64,000 bases of DNA from Chryseobacterium sp. Bi04 (GCF_918698085.1 NZ_CAKKLP010000005.1:248001-312000); one strand, 5' to 3'; positions 52,003 through 62,406 are shown, counted from the first letter of the stretch. The notes: generated from the sequence alone by a model not told the origin. Numbers and translations: made by a program.

Positions 52003-53163
52003 TCAATTTTTATTTCGGAATACTTTCATCTGCCCTGCCATAACAGACAGTAAGATTCCAAAGCATGCAAAAAGTCCGTAAGAATATCGTAAATCAAAGC
52101 TTTCAGCAATATATCCGATAAGAGGCGGCCCCATTAAAAATCCTAAAAACGAAATACTGGATACAAATGACAATGCAATACTGGGAGCTACAGTGCTCAC
52201 CTTTCCTACCGTGCTATAAACAGACGGAACACTCAGAGAACTTCCCAACCCAATAATCATGAAGGCAATAATACACACCCATAATTCCGGAAAGAAAACA
52301 CTTAGAAAAAGGCCCGTACTCATCAAAATACCACACATCTGCAGAACAAGTCTTTTTCCGTATTTTTCTATAACACGGTTTCCCACAAAACGGCCTAGTG
52401 TCATCATTAAAATAAAACTGGTATATCCTACGATCACAAGCTTTTCCGGTGCTTTTACAATAGTCTGAAAATACACCCCGCTCCAGTCAAACATAGCTCC
52501 TTCAATAGCCATGCTTAAAAACCCTATGATCCCTAAAGCAACCAAGGTAGGGTTTACCGATTTGAAAATTGACTGTCTTTGAGGAGCTACTTTATGAATG
52601 ATATTGGTCAGGTGAGCCTTACTGTATAACCAAAGTAGAAATACCAGTACAAAAGCAACTACAAAATGATAGAAAGTTCCTACTCCCAGATTAATCATCA
52701 GCAATCCCACAACGGCACCAACCAGTCCTGCAAAACACCAGGCGCCATGACAGGAAGAGAGTAAGGTTCTTTTTGTAATCCCCTCTATCTCAATCGCCTG
52801 TGTATTGATCGCTATATTGCATAAATTACCGGAAACTCCAAAGAAGAACAAAACAGCTGCCAAAACCCAGTAAGATGGTGCTAACCCAATCAGTAAAAGA
52901 AACATCGGATACAGCAGAAAACATCTTTTGATGATCCAGGAACTTCCGTACTTACTGATCAGCTTTCCGGCAAGAACCATGGTGGAAATCTGTCCTATAG
53001 GCATTAACAATAAGAGCGTCCCCAGTTCGGCTTCATTAATTGAAAGGGCGTCCTTAATGATAGGAATTCTACTTGCCCAGGAAGAGAAAACAAGCCCATG
53101 GGCAAAGAAAAGTAAAAAGCAGGCTTTCGGCATTTTCGCATTAGGGGATTCTGTATTGTGCAT
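52003..53163 (-). CDS. MFS transporter (12 membrane segments)
   Basis: 386 residues with twelve membrane segments. Motif A-like LAGKLISKYGSSWIIKR (after segment 2) and its second-half counterpart VGNRVIEKYGKRLV are present. N-terminal motif FFAHGLVFSSWASRIPIIKDAL resembles YbjJ/fucose-permease-like transporters. Substrate unknown. A divergent AraC regulator begins 206 bases to the right and may control it. Confidence 0.85.
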   Translation of the reverse strand: MHNTESPNAKMPKACFLLFFAHGLVFSSWASRIPIIKDALSINEAELGTLLLLMPIGQISTMVLAGKLISKYGSSWIIKRCFLLYPMFLLLIGLAPSYWVLAAVLFFFGVSGNLCNIAINTQAIEIEGITKRTLLSSCHGAWCFAGLVGAVVGLLMINLGVGTFYHFVVAFVLVFLLWLYSKAHLTNIIHKVAPQRQSIFKSVNPTLVALGIIGFLSMAIEGAMFDWSGVYFQTIVKAPEKLVIVGYTSFILMMTLGRFVGNRVIEKYGKRLVLQMCGILMSTGLFLSVFFPELWVCIIAFMIIGLGSSLSVPSVYSTVGKVSTVAPSIALSFVSSISFLGFLMGPPLIGYIAESFDLRYSYGLFACFGILLSVMAGQMKVFRNKN

Positions 53164-53289
53164 TATAACAGTATTTGATTAAAGTTTCCGACTGCGAATT
53201 TAGGAACAGTTCAGGAATAAAATATATTCCATTTCTGGTATTTTATATTCCATTTTAAACAACCCATTTAAAAAGAAAAATTAACTGCT

Positions 53290-53297
53290 TACATTTG
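53290..53297 (+). promoter_or_regulatory. -7 box of the second AraC-type gene
   Basis: TACATTTG matches TAnnTTTG, 73 bases before the ATG at 53370. No -33 element is evident. Confidence 0.4.
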
Positions 53298-53369
53298 TCC
53301 GGAAGTTAATCACAAAAATACAGAAGCCAAAAACATTTAACCCAATCCAGGAAGTCATCCACCAGTACC

Positions 53370-54215
53370 ATGACAGATAGTAAGCCAAATTTCGAAGGGT
53401 TGTATATTGAAAAATATAAGGCAGCAAGCATTACCGGCTTTCAGAAAAAAGCTAACAAGTTTAACAAGCTGATACTCTGCTTTCTATCTGAAGGTAAATT
53501 AAGCCTTACAATCCATACACTTCCGTTTCATAGTAAGAAAAATGCTGTGATCATGATTCTACCGGATACCGAATTGACTGATGTTTCGGGGAGTAAGGAT
53601 TTAGAATTGACTGTATTTTTTATTTCTTTAGACTTCATCAGTACCTATAGTTTCCTCACGGTACTGCTGGCCAGTGATGAAATAAAATTCAGTCCTGTCA
53701 TGGAAGTGGGAGCTTCTTCTAAAAAACTGATCTGGCCTACAGTAAAACTGATCCAGGAATATCATTCCAAAACGAAAGAAAAAAGCACTCTGGAGTCTGT
53801 ACAATATCTGCTATATGCCTTACTGGAGCTGGTTTCAAAACTTTATTTGCCGGTCATTAAAAACAACAGTCTATTACAAACCAGAAGTCAGGATATCATA
53901 GACCATTTTTTTAAACTATTAAATGAACATGGTCATTTGCAAAGAAGTGTCTTGTATTATTCTGATCAGCTGCATCTTTCGCCCCAGTATCTAAGCAGTT
54001 TAATAAGAAAAGAAACGGGAAAACCCATCAAGCAGTGGATCAGTTATAGGGTTATCAAACAGGCCAAAGAGCTTCTTAAAACAACTTCACTGTCTATTAA
54101 AGAGATCAGCAACCAATTGCAGTTTGTAGACTCTTCCCTATTCTGTCGGTATTTCAGGCGTTGTACGGGTATTACAGCCAATACTTACAGAGAGAATTAT
54201 AAAATTAAAAAGTAA
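53370..54215 (+). CDS. AraC family transcriptional regulator
   Basis: 281 residues: an N-terminal sensing domain of ~170 residues and a C-terminal AraC HTH pair (YYSDQLHLSPQYLSSLIRKETG and IKEISNQLQFVDSSLFCRYFRRCTGITANTYR). It faces the MFS gene at 52003-53163 and is its most likely regulator target by position. Confidence 0.9.
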   Translation: MTDSKPNFEGLYIEKYKAASITGFQKKANKFNKLILCFLSEGKLSLTIHTLPFHSKKNAVIMILPDTELTDVSGSKDLELTVFFISLDFISTYSFLTVLLASDEIKFSPVMEVGASSKKLIWPTVKLIQEYHSKTKEKSTLESVQYLLYALLELVSKLYLPVIKNNSLLQTRSQDIIDHFFKLLNEHGHLQRSVLYYSDQLHLSPQYLSSLIRKETGKPIKQWISYRVIKQAKELLKTTSLSIKEISNQLQFVDSSLFCRYFRRCTGITANTYRENYKIKK

Positions 54216-54563
54216 ATAGATTATCTATTTTTTGTAAGTTCGTTTTTTTACTATCAATCTGATTTAAAGAATATTGAAACCATAAGTTTCAATCTAAAAC
54301 CTGTCAACAATAGATTATGTTATGTGGAATTTCATTTAAAAAATTGCGGAATGACCTACCGCTATACCCTGCGTAAAGCGAATCAATGGCAGATTGAAGC
54401 TATTGAAAACATCAGTAGTTAAAGAATCAAAAGCCTTTAAGAAAAAAACAAAATTTTCCCAGCTTTTATAAAAACCGGGGACCTTGAAATCCACAGTAAG
54501 ACCCATTGTGTTTATTATATCGTGTGTCCCCGGCCATAAAAAAACTGTTAAAAGAAATTTATA
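54216..54563. other. Intergenic stretch of 348 bases with a gene remnant
   Basis: A short frame at 54352-54423 (ATG to TAA) encodes MTYRYTLRKANQWQIEAIEN and a few more residues. It looks like the end of a small lipoprotein or NTF2-like gene and lacks an upstream part. A GC-rich inverted repeat, CCGGGGAC / GTCCCCGG (54475-54482 and 54526-54533), brackets 43 bases before the T9SS gene's end and may act in termination. Confidence 0.45.
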
Positions 54564-55562
54564 TTATTTTTTAATAATTTTTCGGGTTACAGACCCTCCA
54601 TTCTTCAATTCAGCCTGAAGAATATAAGTTCCTTTGGGAAGGTTTGAAATATTAATATTTTTAGCGCTGTCGGTTATTAAAACCGTCTTACCATCCAATG
54701 AATTCACAGATACTTTTTTAATATCCTCTTTTGATTCCAGGTTAATAAAATCGGAACCAGGGTTCGGATATACCGAAATTTCTGTTTTTCTACCCGCAGA
54801 CCCGGCCGTTGATAAAACAAGTGTATCCAGATAAGAAATATATTTTGATATGTTCGGCACCCCATTAAAAGCAAAAGTATTGATTCCAAAGGTAAATACG
54901 ATCCCTGAGGTCTGGCTGATCCATGTATAATTTTCGTTTGTATAGTTGAATGGCAAAGGTGATCCCGGAACAATGATTGTTGATGCTTTCATACTTTTCA
55001 TCCTCAGTACATTGGAATAGGTTCCCGTAGGTGTGATGACCGTTCCATAGCCATCTACCGTATAGTCTACCTGCCCGGATTCGTTGGTGGTTCCGCTCGC
55101 TGCAGAAACATTGGTAAACTGATAGGTATCACTAAACTGCTGCAAATAAGTGATTGGAAATTTAAAATCGATCAGAGGATCTGTATAGGTAGTCGTAGCA
55201 TCTCCAAAGCCCGAGCCGGCATAAGAGCCCAGCGTTATGGCTTCTGTGTCGGTGATAGAAGCAAAATCATAGACATCTGAAAGTGTTGGTTTTGTGATCC
55301 TGTTGGCTCCTGCAAACCTAAAACAGTTGGCCTGTCCCGGACATTCATTGGTGTTTGTGGTAATTACGTTTGGTCCTGTATAGGCAGAAAAATCCCAGGT
55401 TATATTAGCCCCTGAAGGGCCCTGAGTATCAGTAGCTGCTGCATCTCCTGCCTTAAAAGTAATGGTGGCGTTCACCCTATCAACACCTGATCTTGTTATT
55501 GAAGGCTGTGCACAGGCTGTAATGCCTATCATAATGCATACAATGGAGTTTAACTTTTTCAT
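54564..55562 (-). CDS. T9SS cargo protein with C-terminal sorting domain
   Basis: 332 residues with a signal peptide (to TACAQ) and a type A sorting domain (ISVYPNPGSDFINLES ... LPKGTYILQAEL ... RKIIKK). The middle is rich in Thr, Ser and Gly with beta-strand character (AGDAAATDTQGPSGANITWD); no catalytic motif is seen. A surface or secreted protein of unknown function that needs PorU/PorQ processing. Confidence 0.85.
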   Translation of the reverse strand: MKKLNSIVCIMIGITACAQPSITRSGVDRVNATITFKAGDAAATDTQGPSGANITWDFSAYTGPNVITTNTNECPGQANCFRFAGANRITKPTLSDVYDFASITDTEAITLGSYAGSGFGDATTTYTDPLIDFKFPITYLQQFSDTYQFTNVSAASGTTNESGQVDYTVDGYGTVITPTGTYSNVLRMKSMKASTIIVPGSPLPFNYTNENYTWISQTSGIVFTFGINTFAFNGVPNISKYISYLDTLVLSTAGSAGRKTEISVYPNPGSDFINLESKEDIKKVSVNSLDGKTVLITDSAKNINISNLPKGTYILQAELKNGGSVTRKIIKK

Positions 55563-55661
55563 ATTGATGTTATTTTTTGTTCTATCGAAAGTAAAAAGGC
55601 TTCTTCTTTAAAAATGATTTTTATCTATGTAAAACCTTTTCCATTCTACAAACAGCTACAC

Positions 55662-55688
55662 ATAAAATACCCGGCACATCGGCCGGGT
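55662..55688 (-). terminator. Terminator of the third AraC-type gene
   Basis: Minus-strand stem ACCCGGC / GCCGGGT with loop CGATGT followed by ATTTTATG. It lies 24 bases past the stop at 55712. Confidence 0.65.
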
Positions 55689-55711
55689 AGATCAATAAGA
55701 AATATTTATAT

Positions 55712-56626
55712 TTAATTAAATGACTGTCTGTAGCTTAAAGGTGTTTTATCTGTTTTCTTTTTAAATAACTTATTGAATGACTGTGGATGCTCAAATCCCA
55801 GTGCATATGCGACTTCTGATACGGAAAAATTAGTGAGCGTAAGATATTCTTTGGCTTTTTCTATCAGTTTTTCGTGAATATGCTGCTGCGCATTTTGCCC
55901 GGTAAGATTACGGAGCATATCACTCAAATAGTGTGGCGACAGATGAAGTTCTGAAGCCAGAAATTCTACGGTAGGAAGCCCTTTATTCAGGGTTTCTTCA
56001 CGGTCAAAATAATTTTCCAGGATAGTATCCATTTTAGATAAAAGATCATTGCTTACAGATTTTCTTGTGATAAACTGTCTTTTATAATAGCGGTTGCTAT
56101 AGTTGAGCAGCACTTCAATATAGGAAATAATCAGATCCTGGCTAATTTCGTCAATAGCCGTATTCAGTTCGTGGGTAATACTGTCCAGAAGTCCGGTAAT
56201 CATTGTTTTTTCCTGATCAGATAAGTGCAGCGCCTCATTGGTATCATAGGAAAAGAAGCCATATTTTTTAATATTCTTAGCCAAAGGGTAATTCCTGATA
56301 AAATCGGGATGTACGAGCAAAGTATAGCCGCAATATTCTGTATTTTCATCTGTAGAAAGAATCTGCCCGGGAGAGGTAAACATCATTCCTCCTTCATTAA
56401 AGTCATAATATCCCTGTCCGTAGCCCATTTTCCCGTTTGTGGAATATTTATAGGAAATTTTATAAAAATTCAGAATAAAACTTCTTCCCAAAAGCTCTTT
56501 ATTAACAGTCATCCTAGTATTATCCACTAAGCTCACCAGCGGATGAAGAGGCTTCGGAAGCTGAAGCATATCGTGCATTTCTGATATGGATGAAATTTTC
56601 AGCGGTACATTTTCTTTCTTTTCCAT
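55712..56626 (-). CDS. AraC family transcriptional regulator (exporter/SDR-linked)
   Basis: 304 residues from MEKKENVPL. An N-terminal domain of ~190 residues (with YGQGYYDFNEGGMMFTSPGQ, a cupin-like strand pair) and a C-terminal HTH pair (LASELHLSPHYLSDMLRNLTG and SVSEVAYALGFEHPQSFNKLFKKKTDKTPLSYRQ). It is 75 bases downstream of the dehydrogenase gene on the same strand. A regulator next to a short-chain dehydrogenase is a common pairing in Chryseobacterium-like genomes. Confidence 0.9.
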   Translation of the reverse strand: MEKKENVPLKISSISEMHDMLQLPKPLHPLVSLVDNTRMTVNKELLGRSFILNFYKISYKYSTNGKMGYGQGYYDFNEGGMMFTSPGQILSTDENTEYCGYTLLVHPDFIRNYPLAKNIKKYGFFSYDTNEALHLSDQEKTMITGLLDSITHELNTAIDEISQDLIISYIEVLLNYSNRYYKRQFITRKSVSNDLLSKMDTILENYFDREETLNKGLPTVEFLASELHLSPHYLSDMLRNLTGQNAQQHIHEKLIEKAKEYLTLTNFSVSEVAYALGFEHPQSFNKLFKKKTDKTPLSYRQSFN

Positions 56627-56700
56627 GATATAAATGTATTGATTATTAACGTAAAAAGGCAGCATAAATGATCACTTATGCTGCCACAGGTTACAAGTGG

Positions 56701-57498
56701 CTAGATGAATTGTTTTCCCAGCTGTTCTCTGAATGCCTCATCTCCCAACTCAAGGCGCTGTGCATATAGAGCTTTTGCGTCCTCACCGGCAACATATCTC
56801 AGTTTCCGTTTACCATCCGTAGCAGCTTCGTATACTACTTCTGCAATCTGTTCCGGTGTAGAAGCTGCATCCATCATCCCTTCCATACGGGAAAATAACG
56901 TACTGATCATTCCTTCGTAGGCAGGACTTGATGCAGAATCTAAAGAACGGCTTACAAAATCAGTTTTAATCCCTCCGGGAGAGACTGTTTTGATATCTAT
57001 TCCTAATGTATTAAGTTCAAAGGCCATACTCTCGCTCCAGCCTTCCAATGCCCATTTTGTAGCATGGTAAACAGAATTCAGCGGAAAGGTAATTAATCCT
57101 CCTATCGAAGTCGTGGAAATAAATGTTCCTCTTCCTTTTTCTCTGAAATACGGAATAAATTCCTGCGTTACCCGGATAACGCCTAATAAATTGGTATTCA
57201 ACTGTCTTACAATCTGTTCATCTGTCAGCGCCTCCAAAGGCCCCAGCAGGCCATATCCTGCGTTATTGAAAACCACATCAATATCTCCTGATTCCAATGA
57301 TTTTTTAACGGTTGATTGTATCTGTTCAGGATTGGTAACATCCAATGGAAGTACCGTTACATTTTCTAAAGCAGAAAGATCTGCCCCAGCTTCAGGATTT
57401 CTCATCGTAGCAATGACCTTCCAGCCTTTATTCTGAAATAATTGAGCTGCTGCTTTTCCTAATCCTGTAGATGCACCTGTTATAAAAACTGTTTTCAT
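56701..57498 (-). CDS. Short-chain dehydrogenase/reductase
   Basis: 265 residues from MKTVFITG. Classical SDR: TGASTGLG (residues 7-14), NNAGYG, the Ser of TSIGGL and the catalytic YHATK. The cofactor is likely NADP, as ATMRNPEA has the Arg after the second strand. The substrate is unknown. A Met at 57612 would add a leader of 38 residues without SDR features and is rejected; a near-consensus -7 box (GAACTTTG at 57529-57522, minus strand) also supports the shorter form. Confidence 0.9.
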   Translation of the reverse strand: MKTVFITGASTGLGKAAAQLFQNKGWKVIATMRNPEAGADLSALENVTVLPLDVTNPEQIQSTVKKSLESGDIDVVFNNAGYGLLGPLEALTDEQIVRQLNTNLLGVIRVTQEFIPYFREKGRGTFISTTSIGGLITFPLNSVYHATKWALEGWSESMAFELNTLGIDIKTVSPGGIKTDFVSRSLDSASSPAYEGMISTLFSRMEGMMDAASTPEQIAEVVYEAATDGKRKLRYVAGEDAKALYAQRLELGDEAFREQLGKQFI

Positions 57499-57619
57499 AT
57501 TTTCTTTGTTTAATTGTAGGACAAAGTTCAGCATTAGAAAAAATGCCGGAGTTGCCAAAACGGGTAAAAATGTATCCAAAATGGATGCGAACCCCGTTCT
57601 TTTCATTCGCATTTTTTTG

Positions 57620-57627
57620 TAAGTTTG
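57620..57627 (+). promoter_or_regulatory. -7 box of the SNF2 helicase gene
   Basis: TAAGTTTG matches TAnnTTTG. It ends 15 bases before the ATG at 57643 and contains the TTG (57625) that opens the frame, so this TTG is not the start. Confidence 0.55.
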
Positions 57628-57642
57628 CTTCTATTAATTTTT

Positions 57643-60600
57643 ATGGCAGAATATATTCTTGAAAACATCAATATCAGTACACTTTCCGTATATGACCTGC
57701 TGAAATATACTTCAGAGAGCTCTTTTATAGAAAGCAAAAATTTTCACGGTATCTATCCTGTTTCAATTGAAATTAATACGGGAATATTCACTCAAAAATC
57801 ATCCCTGCAGAGTTCTCCTGTTGTCACCATCAGCAGGATAAACAACACCCTGCTTTGTTCCTGTACCTGCGATACTCCGGAAGACAGACTTTGCCTGCAT
57901 CAGGCAGAAATCATTCATTGCATTTTAGAAGAAAAGAAGTATCGGATTTTCTTTGATGATTCTCTTCGTAAAAAAACAATGATCCCCAAGGCTAAGGGAT
58001 ATGGCTTGGAAAACGAACCTGACCTTGACCTTTATTTTCAGGTGGAATACCATGAAGGCAGAATTGAAATCATGCCTAAGATCAAAGAAATGTTTCCGAT
58101 TGATGAGCACGTTTTAAAAAAAGATCTTCTTCCTCAGCACCCTTCCAAACTGGATGAGCTTGTATTGCATAACACGACTAAAAAAAAGATATTGGTCATT
58201 GGTAAGCACCGTTATTATAATCATCTGATTTTTAATTTAATGGAAGCAGAAATTACCCAAGCCGGAAAAATAAAAAATCCGGTTAGTCCTGTAGATGCTA
58301 TGCAGCTGATATGGAGGGCTGAAAAACCTTTGGAAATTAAATTTTATACTGCCATTGCATCCTTCCAGAATAATTATAACCAGGATTATAATCCAGCAGA
58401 ACTTGAAGCTTTAAAACTGATTGTACGGAACCCTCTGGACTTAGACGTCTATTATCATGACCGTGAAATAGCGGAAACCATATCTGCAAAGTCACTAACA
58501 AAAGTTACAATGAACACTTTAAATGCAGAGCTTCAACTTTCTGTATTTAAGAAAGATCCATTTTATGAAATAACGGGAGAAATTCAGTTTCAGGACCATT
58601 CTATCCCTTTTAAAAATGTAATGCTCCGGAATGACTATTTCGTATATAATAACCACACATTCAGCTTTGTAGAAGATCCTGACATGCTCAGAGTCATTAA
58701 ATTCTTCAAAGCCAATAATGAAATATTGCTGATACATTCTTCTAAATATGAAGATTTTATGCAGTCCACCCTATCCTCTTTAGAAGAACGTATTAATATA
58801 AATTACAGCTACATACAACCCGCATCGAAAGTACAGCTTAAAGAAAAGGCTTTTGATGTGGAGAAGATCATTTATCTGCGTCAACAGGAGAATTACATCG
58901 GAATTACTCCCGTGATGCGTTACGGGCAACTGGAAGTTCCTGTCTATTCAAGGAAGCAGCTTTTCGATTCTGATCAGAATGGGAACCTTTTTAAAGTAGA
59001 AAGAAACGAAGCGTTAGAAGCCCGTTTTACCTCTTTGGTCATGCAGCAGCATCCGGATTTTGAAGAACAGATGGATGGATATCAGTATTTCTACCTCCAC
59101 CGGGATAAATTCCTGGAAGACAACTGGTTCCTGGAGGCCTTCGAGGTCTGGAGGAATGAGGGAGTATCTATACTTGGTTTTAATGAACTGAAAAACAATA
59201 AACTCAATTCACACCGGGCTAAAATAAATATTCAGATCACCAGTGGCCTGGATTGGTTCAATGCCAAACTGAAGGTCAGCTTCGGACAGAAAGATGCTTC
59301 TTTAAAACAGCTTCACAGGGCAATCCGTAATAAAAGTAAATTTATTCAGCTGGATGACGGTTCATTGGGAATGCTTCCTGAAGAATGGATAGACAGGATT
59401 TCAGCCTATTTCCGGGCTGGTGAAATTGATGAAGATCTACTGAAAATTCCTAAAATAAGTTTTACGGAGGTTTCTTCTCTTTTTGAAAAAGAAGTGATAA
59501 GCGATGAAGTAAAGGAAGAAATAACTTCTTATTCATCCCGTCTTTATTCAGGTGAGAGTATTCCGGAAATCCCCGTTCCCTCTGCATTACATGCGGAGCT
59601 CAGAGACTATCAGCACGAAGGACTCAATTGGCTTAACTTTCTGGATGGCTTTAATTTCGGTGGCTGTCTTGCGGATGATATGGGACTTGGAAAAACAGTT
59701 CAAATCATTGCGTTTATCCTTTCACAAAGAGAGAAAAGAGGTCATACCACCAATCTTATTGTGGTTCCTACTTCTCTTCTTTTTAACTGGCAGGAGGAAA
59801 TCAGCAAATTTGCACCTTCTATAAAAGTATGGCTTCATTATGGAGCCGAAAGACAGAAAAGCACCACTCATATGTCTGATTATGAAGTAATACTCACCAG
59901 CTATGGAATGCTTCTTTCAGATATTAAGTTTTTGAAAACCTTTCAGTTTAATTATGTGTTCCTTGATGAGTCGCAGACTATTAAAAATCCCAACTCAGAA
60001 AGGTATAAATCTGCCCGTCTTCTCCAGTCGAGAAACAGAATTGTACTGACAGGAACCCCCATTGAAAATAATACCTTCGACCTGTATAGCCAGCTTTCTT
60101 TTGCCTGTCCCGGATTATTGGGCAGCAAGCAATATTTTAAGGATATCTATGCTATTCCTATTGATAAATTTGAGTTCAGTAAACGGGCTATGGAACTTCA
60201 GCAAAAAATAAAACCATTCATCCTCCGCAGGACAAAAAAGCAGGTAGCAAAGGAACTTCCTGAAAAAACAGAAACAGTGATCTACTGTGAAATGAATGCT
60301 GAACAGCGAAAGATATATGATGCCTATGAGAGGGAGCTTCGTGAATTTATTGCAGCCAATGACGAAGATGACCTTAATAAAAACAGTATGCATGTTCTTA
60401 CAGGCCTAACAAGACTAAGACAGATCTGTAACTCTCCTATCCTGCTCAAAGAAGGATATTCAGGGGAACATGCCGTGAAGATTGAAATTCTGATGGAGCA
60501 GATCCTTGGTAAATCAAAAGATCATAAAATTCTGGTATTTTCACAGTTTGTAGGAATGCTGGATCTTATAAAGACCGAACTGGAACGCCGAAAAATCTCC

Positions 60601-60981
60601 TTCGAATACCTCACAGGTCAAACCAAAGACCGGGGACAAAAAGTACATAACTTTCAAAATAATGAAGACGTCCGTGTATTTCTGATCAGTCTGAAAGCCG
60701 GAGGTGTGGGTCTCAATCTTACCCAGGCAGATTATATCTACCTGGTAGATCCGTGGTGGAATCCTGCAGCCGAAAATCAGGCTATAGACCGGAGCTACCG
60801 AATTGGACAGACTAAAAATGTAATTGCTGTCCGGATGATCTGTTCCAATACTGTAGAAGAAAAAATCCTCTCTCTTCAGAAGAAAAAAAATCAGCTTGCC
60901 CAGCAACTTCTTAAAACAGATGGAGCCAAGTTCCAAGGGTTTTCAAAACAGGACCTTCTGGAAATCCTGGAACCGGAATAA
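57643..60981 (+). CDS. SWIM zinc-finger SNF2 family DEAD/DEAH helicase
   Basis: 1112 residues. N-terminal SWIM-type metal site (CSCTCDTPEDRLCLHQ, about residues 69-84), a long middle region of ~500 residues, then the Swi2/Snf2 ATPase (from ~650): DDMGLGKTVQ (Walker A), VFLDESQTIKN (DEAH-like box II), VLTGTPIENN (motif III), and the second lobe with ISLKAGGVGLNLTQAD and DRSYRIGQ (motif VI). Such bacterial proteins translocate on DNA and affect transcription or repair; the precise role is not known. It is monocistronic. Confidence 0.93.
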   Translation: MAEYILENINISTLSVYDLLKYTSESSFIESKNFHGIYPVSIEINTGIFTQKSSLQSSPVVTISRINNTLLCSCTCDTPEDRLCLHQAEIIHCILEEKKYRIFFDDSLRKKTMIPKAKGYGLENEPDLDLYFQVEYHEGRIEIMPKIKEMFPIDEHVLKKDLLPQHPSKLDELVLHNTTKKKILVIGKHRYYNHLIFNLMEAEITQAGKIKNPVSPVDAMQLIWRAEKPLEIKFYTAIASFQNNYNQDYNPAELEALKLIVRNPLDLDVYYHDREIAETISAKSLTKVTMNTLNAELQLSVFKKDPFYEITGEIQFQDHSIPFKNVMLRNDYFVYNNHTFSFVEDPDMLRVIKFFKANNEILLIHSSKYEDFMQSTLSSLEERININYSYIQPASKVQLKEKAFDVEKIIYLRQQENYIGITPVMRYGQLEVPVYSRKQLFDSDQNGNLFKVERNEALEARFTSLVMQQHPDFEEQMDGYQYFYLHRDKFLEDNWFLEAFEVWRNEGVSILGFNELKNNKLNSHRAKINIQITSGLDWFNAKLKVSFGQKDASLKQLHRAIRNKSKFIQLDDGSLGMLPEEWIDRISAYFRAGEIDEDLLKIPKISFTEVSSLFEKEVISDEVKEEITSYSSRLYSGESIPEIPVPSALHAELRDYQHEGLNWLNFLDGFNFGGCLADDMGLGKTVQIIAFILSQREKRGHTTNLIVVPTSLLFNWQEEISKFAPSIKVWLHYGAERQKSTTHMSDYEVILTSYGMLLSDIKFLKTFQFNYVFLDESQTIKNPNSERYKSARLLQSRNRIVLTGTPIENNTFDLYSQLSFACPGLLGSKQYFKDIYAIPIDKFEFSKRAMELQQKIKPFILRRTKKQVAKELPEKTETVIYCEMNAEQRKIYDAYERELREFIAANDEDDLNKNSMHVLTGLTRLRQICNSPILLKEGYSGEHAVKIEILMEQILGKSKDHKILVFSQFVGMLDLIKTELERRKISFEYLTGQTKDRGQKVHNFQNNEDVRVFLISLKAGGVGLNLTQADYIYLVDPWWNPAAENQAIDRSYRIGQTKNVIAVRMICSNTVEEKILSLQKKKNQLAQQLLKTDGAKFQGFSKQDLLEILEPE

Positions 60982-61003
60982 AGATTTTCCTTAATTATTC
61001 CTT

Positions 61004-61036
61004 CAAAAAACAAAACCGACAGAAGAATCTGCCGGT
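61004..61036 (-). terminator. Terminator of the GEVED cargo gene
   Basis: Minus-strand stem ACCGGCAGA / TCTGTCGGT (one mismatch) with loop TTCT, then TTTTG and TTTTTT. It lies 42 bases past the stop codon at 61078 and also separates the convergent helicase gene. Confidence 0.7.
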
Positions 61037-61077
61037 CAAAAAAACAAAAATTGATATGGATATGATTAGATATGTGT

Positions 61078-62376
61078 TTATTTTTTAATCATCTTTTCAG
61101 TGATTACTTTCTTATCTTTAGTCTGGATTTTAATATAATAAATCCCTGGTACAAAGCCATCTAAGTTGATACTGGCAGTATTACCTTCCGTAAGTTTTTG
61201 TCCTGAGATATTGTAAACTTCGTACTTTTCAAGCCCTTTTGCTGTTTTTACACTTACTGACCCTGTTGTAGGATTAGGATATATTTTCACAGAAGAGTCT
61301 GCCATTGTTTCTTTTGTGGAAAGATTAGCAGGCTGTATGTCAATGGTATAATCCTCTGCCTGTCCTATAAACCAACCTGAAGGGCATGGTAGGTTTTCCA
61401 ATGTACCCATCGATGAGCTGGATTCATAAGCTTTTACCAATCTGAAGCGTGTAGCTCCCAATAATGCTGTAGCCGGAATGGTGATATTCCCTGAGGTAAC
61501 ACCAGATTCTATACTGGAAACAGGACTGGAATTATCTAAATATCCCAGGTTAAACTTTTCATCAGTATCAAAGATATTGTTGTGGTTAAAGTCGATGTAA
61601 GCATAGGCGGATACTGTAATCTGCCCGTGAGTACCTGCTGTAACTGTTATAGGATAGGTCTCTCCACGGTTAACACTAAAAACAGTACCTGTAAAATTCT
61701 CCAGAAGTTCAGAATTTCCGTCAATAGGACTGGAATTGGTGATTCCTGCAAATTCTACCTTACTTATTTCGCTTACCGTAGAAGTGGTTACATTTTCAGT
61801 TCCACAATAAGGGGACGGGAATACGACATTACTCCCTGAAATAATAACGGTATAATCTTCTGCCTGCCCGGATCTTAAGCCGGCATCACAAGCTGTACTG
61901 ATCGAGTTTCCAGCATTAGGATCCGAATACGCTGCTACACTGCTGTTTTTAAGCACTCTCATTCTAGTAGCACCGTTTAAAGCATTTGCCGGCACTGTAA
62001 TGGTTCCGTTGATAGTCAAAGCATTGAAAGGGGTAGCTTCTGTTAATCTTCCGATATAAAAACTTTCCCCTGGATCATTAAAGCTTCCGTTGTTATTGAA
62101 ATCAATAAAAACAACTACATCGCTGGGAAATGTTCCCGAAGGACCTTTTATAGCTATAGGATAGCTATTCCCTGCCTGAAGATCAGTAGACATTGATGTA
62201 AAATCTTCATAAGTAGGCGTTGATCCTGATTGAAACGGAGAGGTATTACTAATACTTCCAAAATTAATATGGGTAATCATGTTGCTGTCTGCCCCATACT
62301 GAAATGAAGGAGTACAATATTGTGCTTCCATCAAAGAACAGAGAATGACAGCAGAAAGAGTAGTTATTTTTTTCAT
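61078..62376 (-). CDS. T9SS cargo protein with two GEVED domains and sorting domain
   Basis: 432 residues: signal peptide (to SLMEAQ), two GEVED-type beta-sandwich repeats (~20-180 and ~190-350), each with FIDFNNNGSF or YIDFNHNNIF, a GATRMRV or GATRFRL strand and the name-giving end GQAEDYT, then a type A sorting domain (VKIYPNPTTGSVSV ... GIYYIKIQT ... EKMIKK). Probably a calcium-binding surface or secreted protein; no enzymatic domain. A -7 box lies at 62399. Confidence 0.9.
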   Translation of the reverse strand: MKKITTLSAVILCSLMEAQYCTPSFQYGADSNMITHINFGSISNTSPFQSGSTPTYEDFTSMSTDLQAGNSYPIAIKGPSGTFPSDVVVFIDFNNNGSFNDPGESFYIGRLTEATPFNALTINGTITVPANALNGATRMRVLKNSSVAAYSDPNAGNSISTACDAGLRSGQAEDYTVIISGSNVVFPSPYCGTENVTTSTVSEISKVEFAGITNSSPIDGNSELLENFTGTVFSVNRGETYPITVTAGTHGQITVSAYAYIDFNHNNIFDTDEKFNLGYLDNSSPVSSIESGVTSGNITIPATALLGATRFRLVKAYESSSSMGTLENLPCPSGWFIGQAEDYTIDIQPANLSTKETMADSSVKIYPNPTTGSVSVKTAKGLEKYEVYNISGQKLTEGNTASINLDGFVPGIYYIKIQTKDKKVITEKMIKK

Positions 62377-62398
62377 TGAATTCTTAATTTGAATGAGA

Positions 62399-62406
62399 CA
62401 AATTTA
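62399..62406 (-). promoter_or_regulatory. -7 box of the GEVED cargo gene
   Basis: Minus-strand TAAATTTG matches TAnnTTTG, 23 bases before the ATG at 62376. A TTG lies 14 bases further upstream, closer than the normal spacing. Confidence 0.45.
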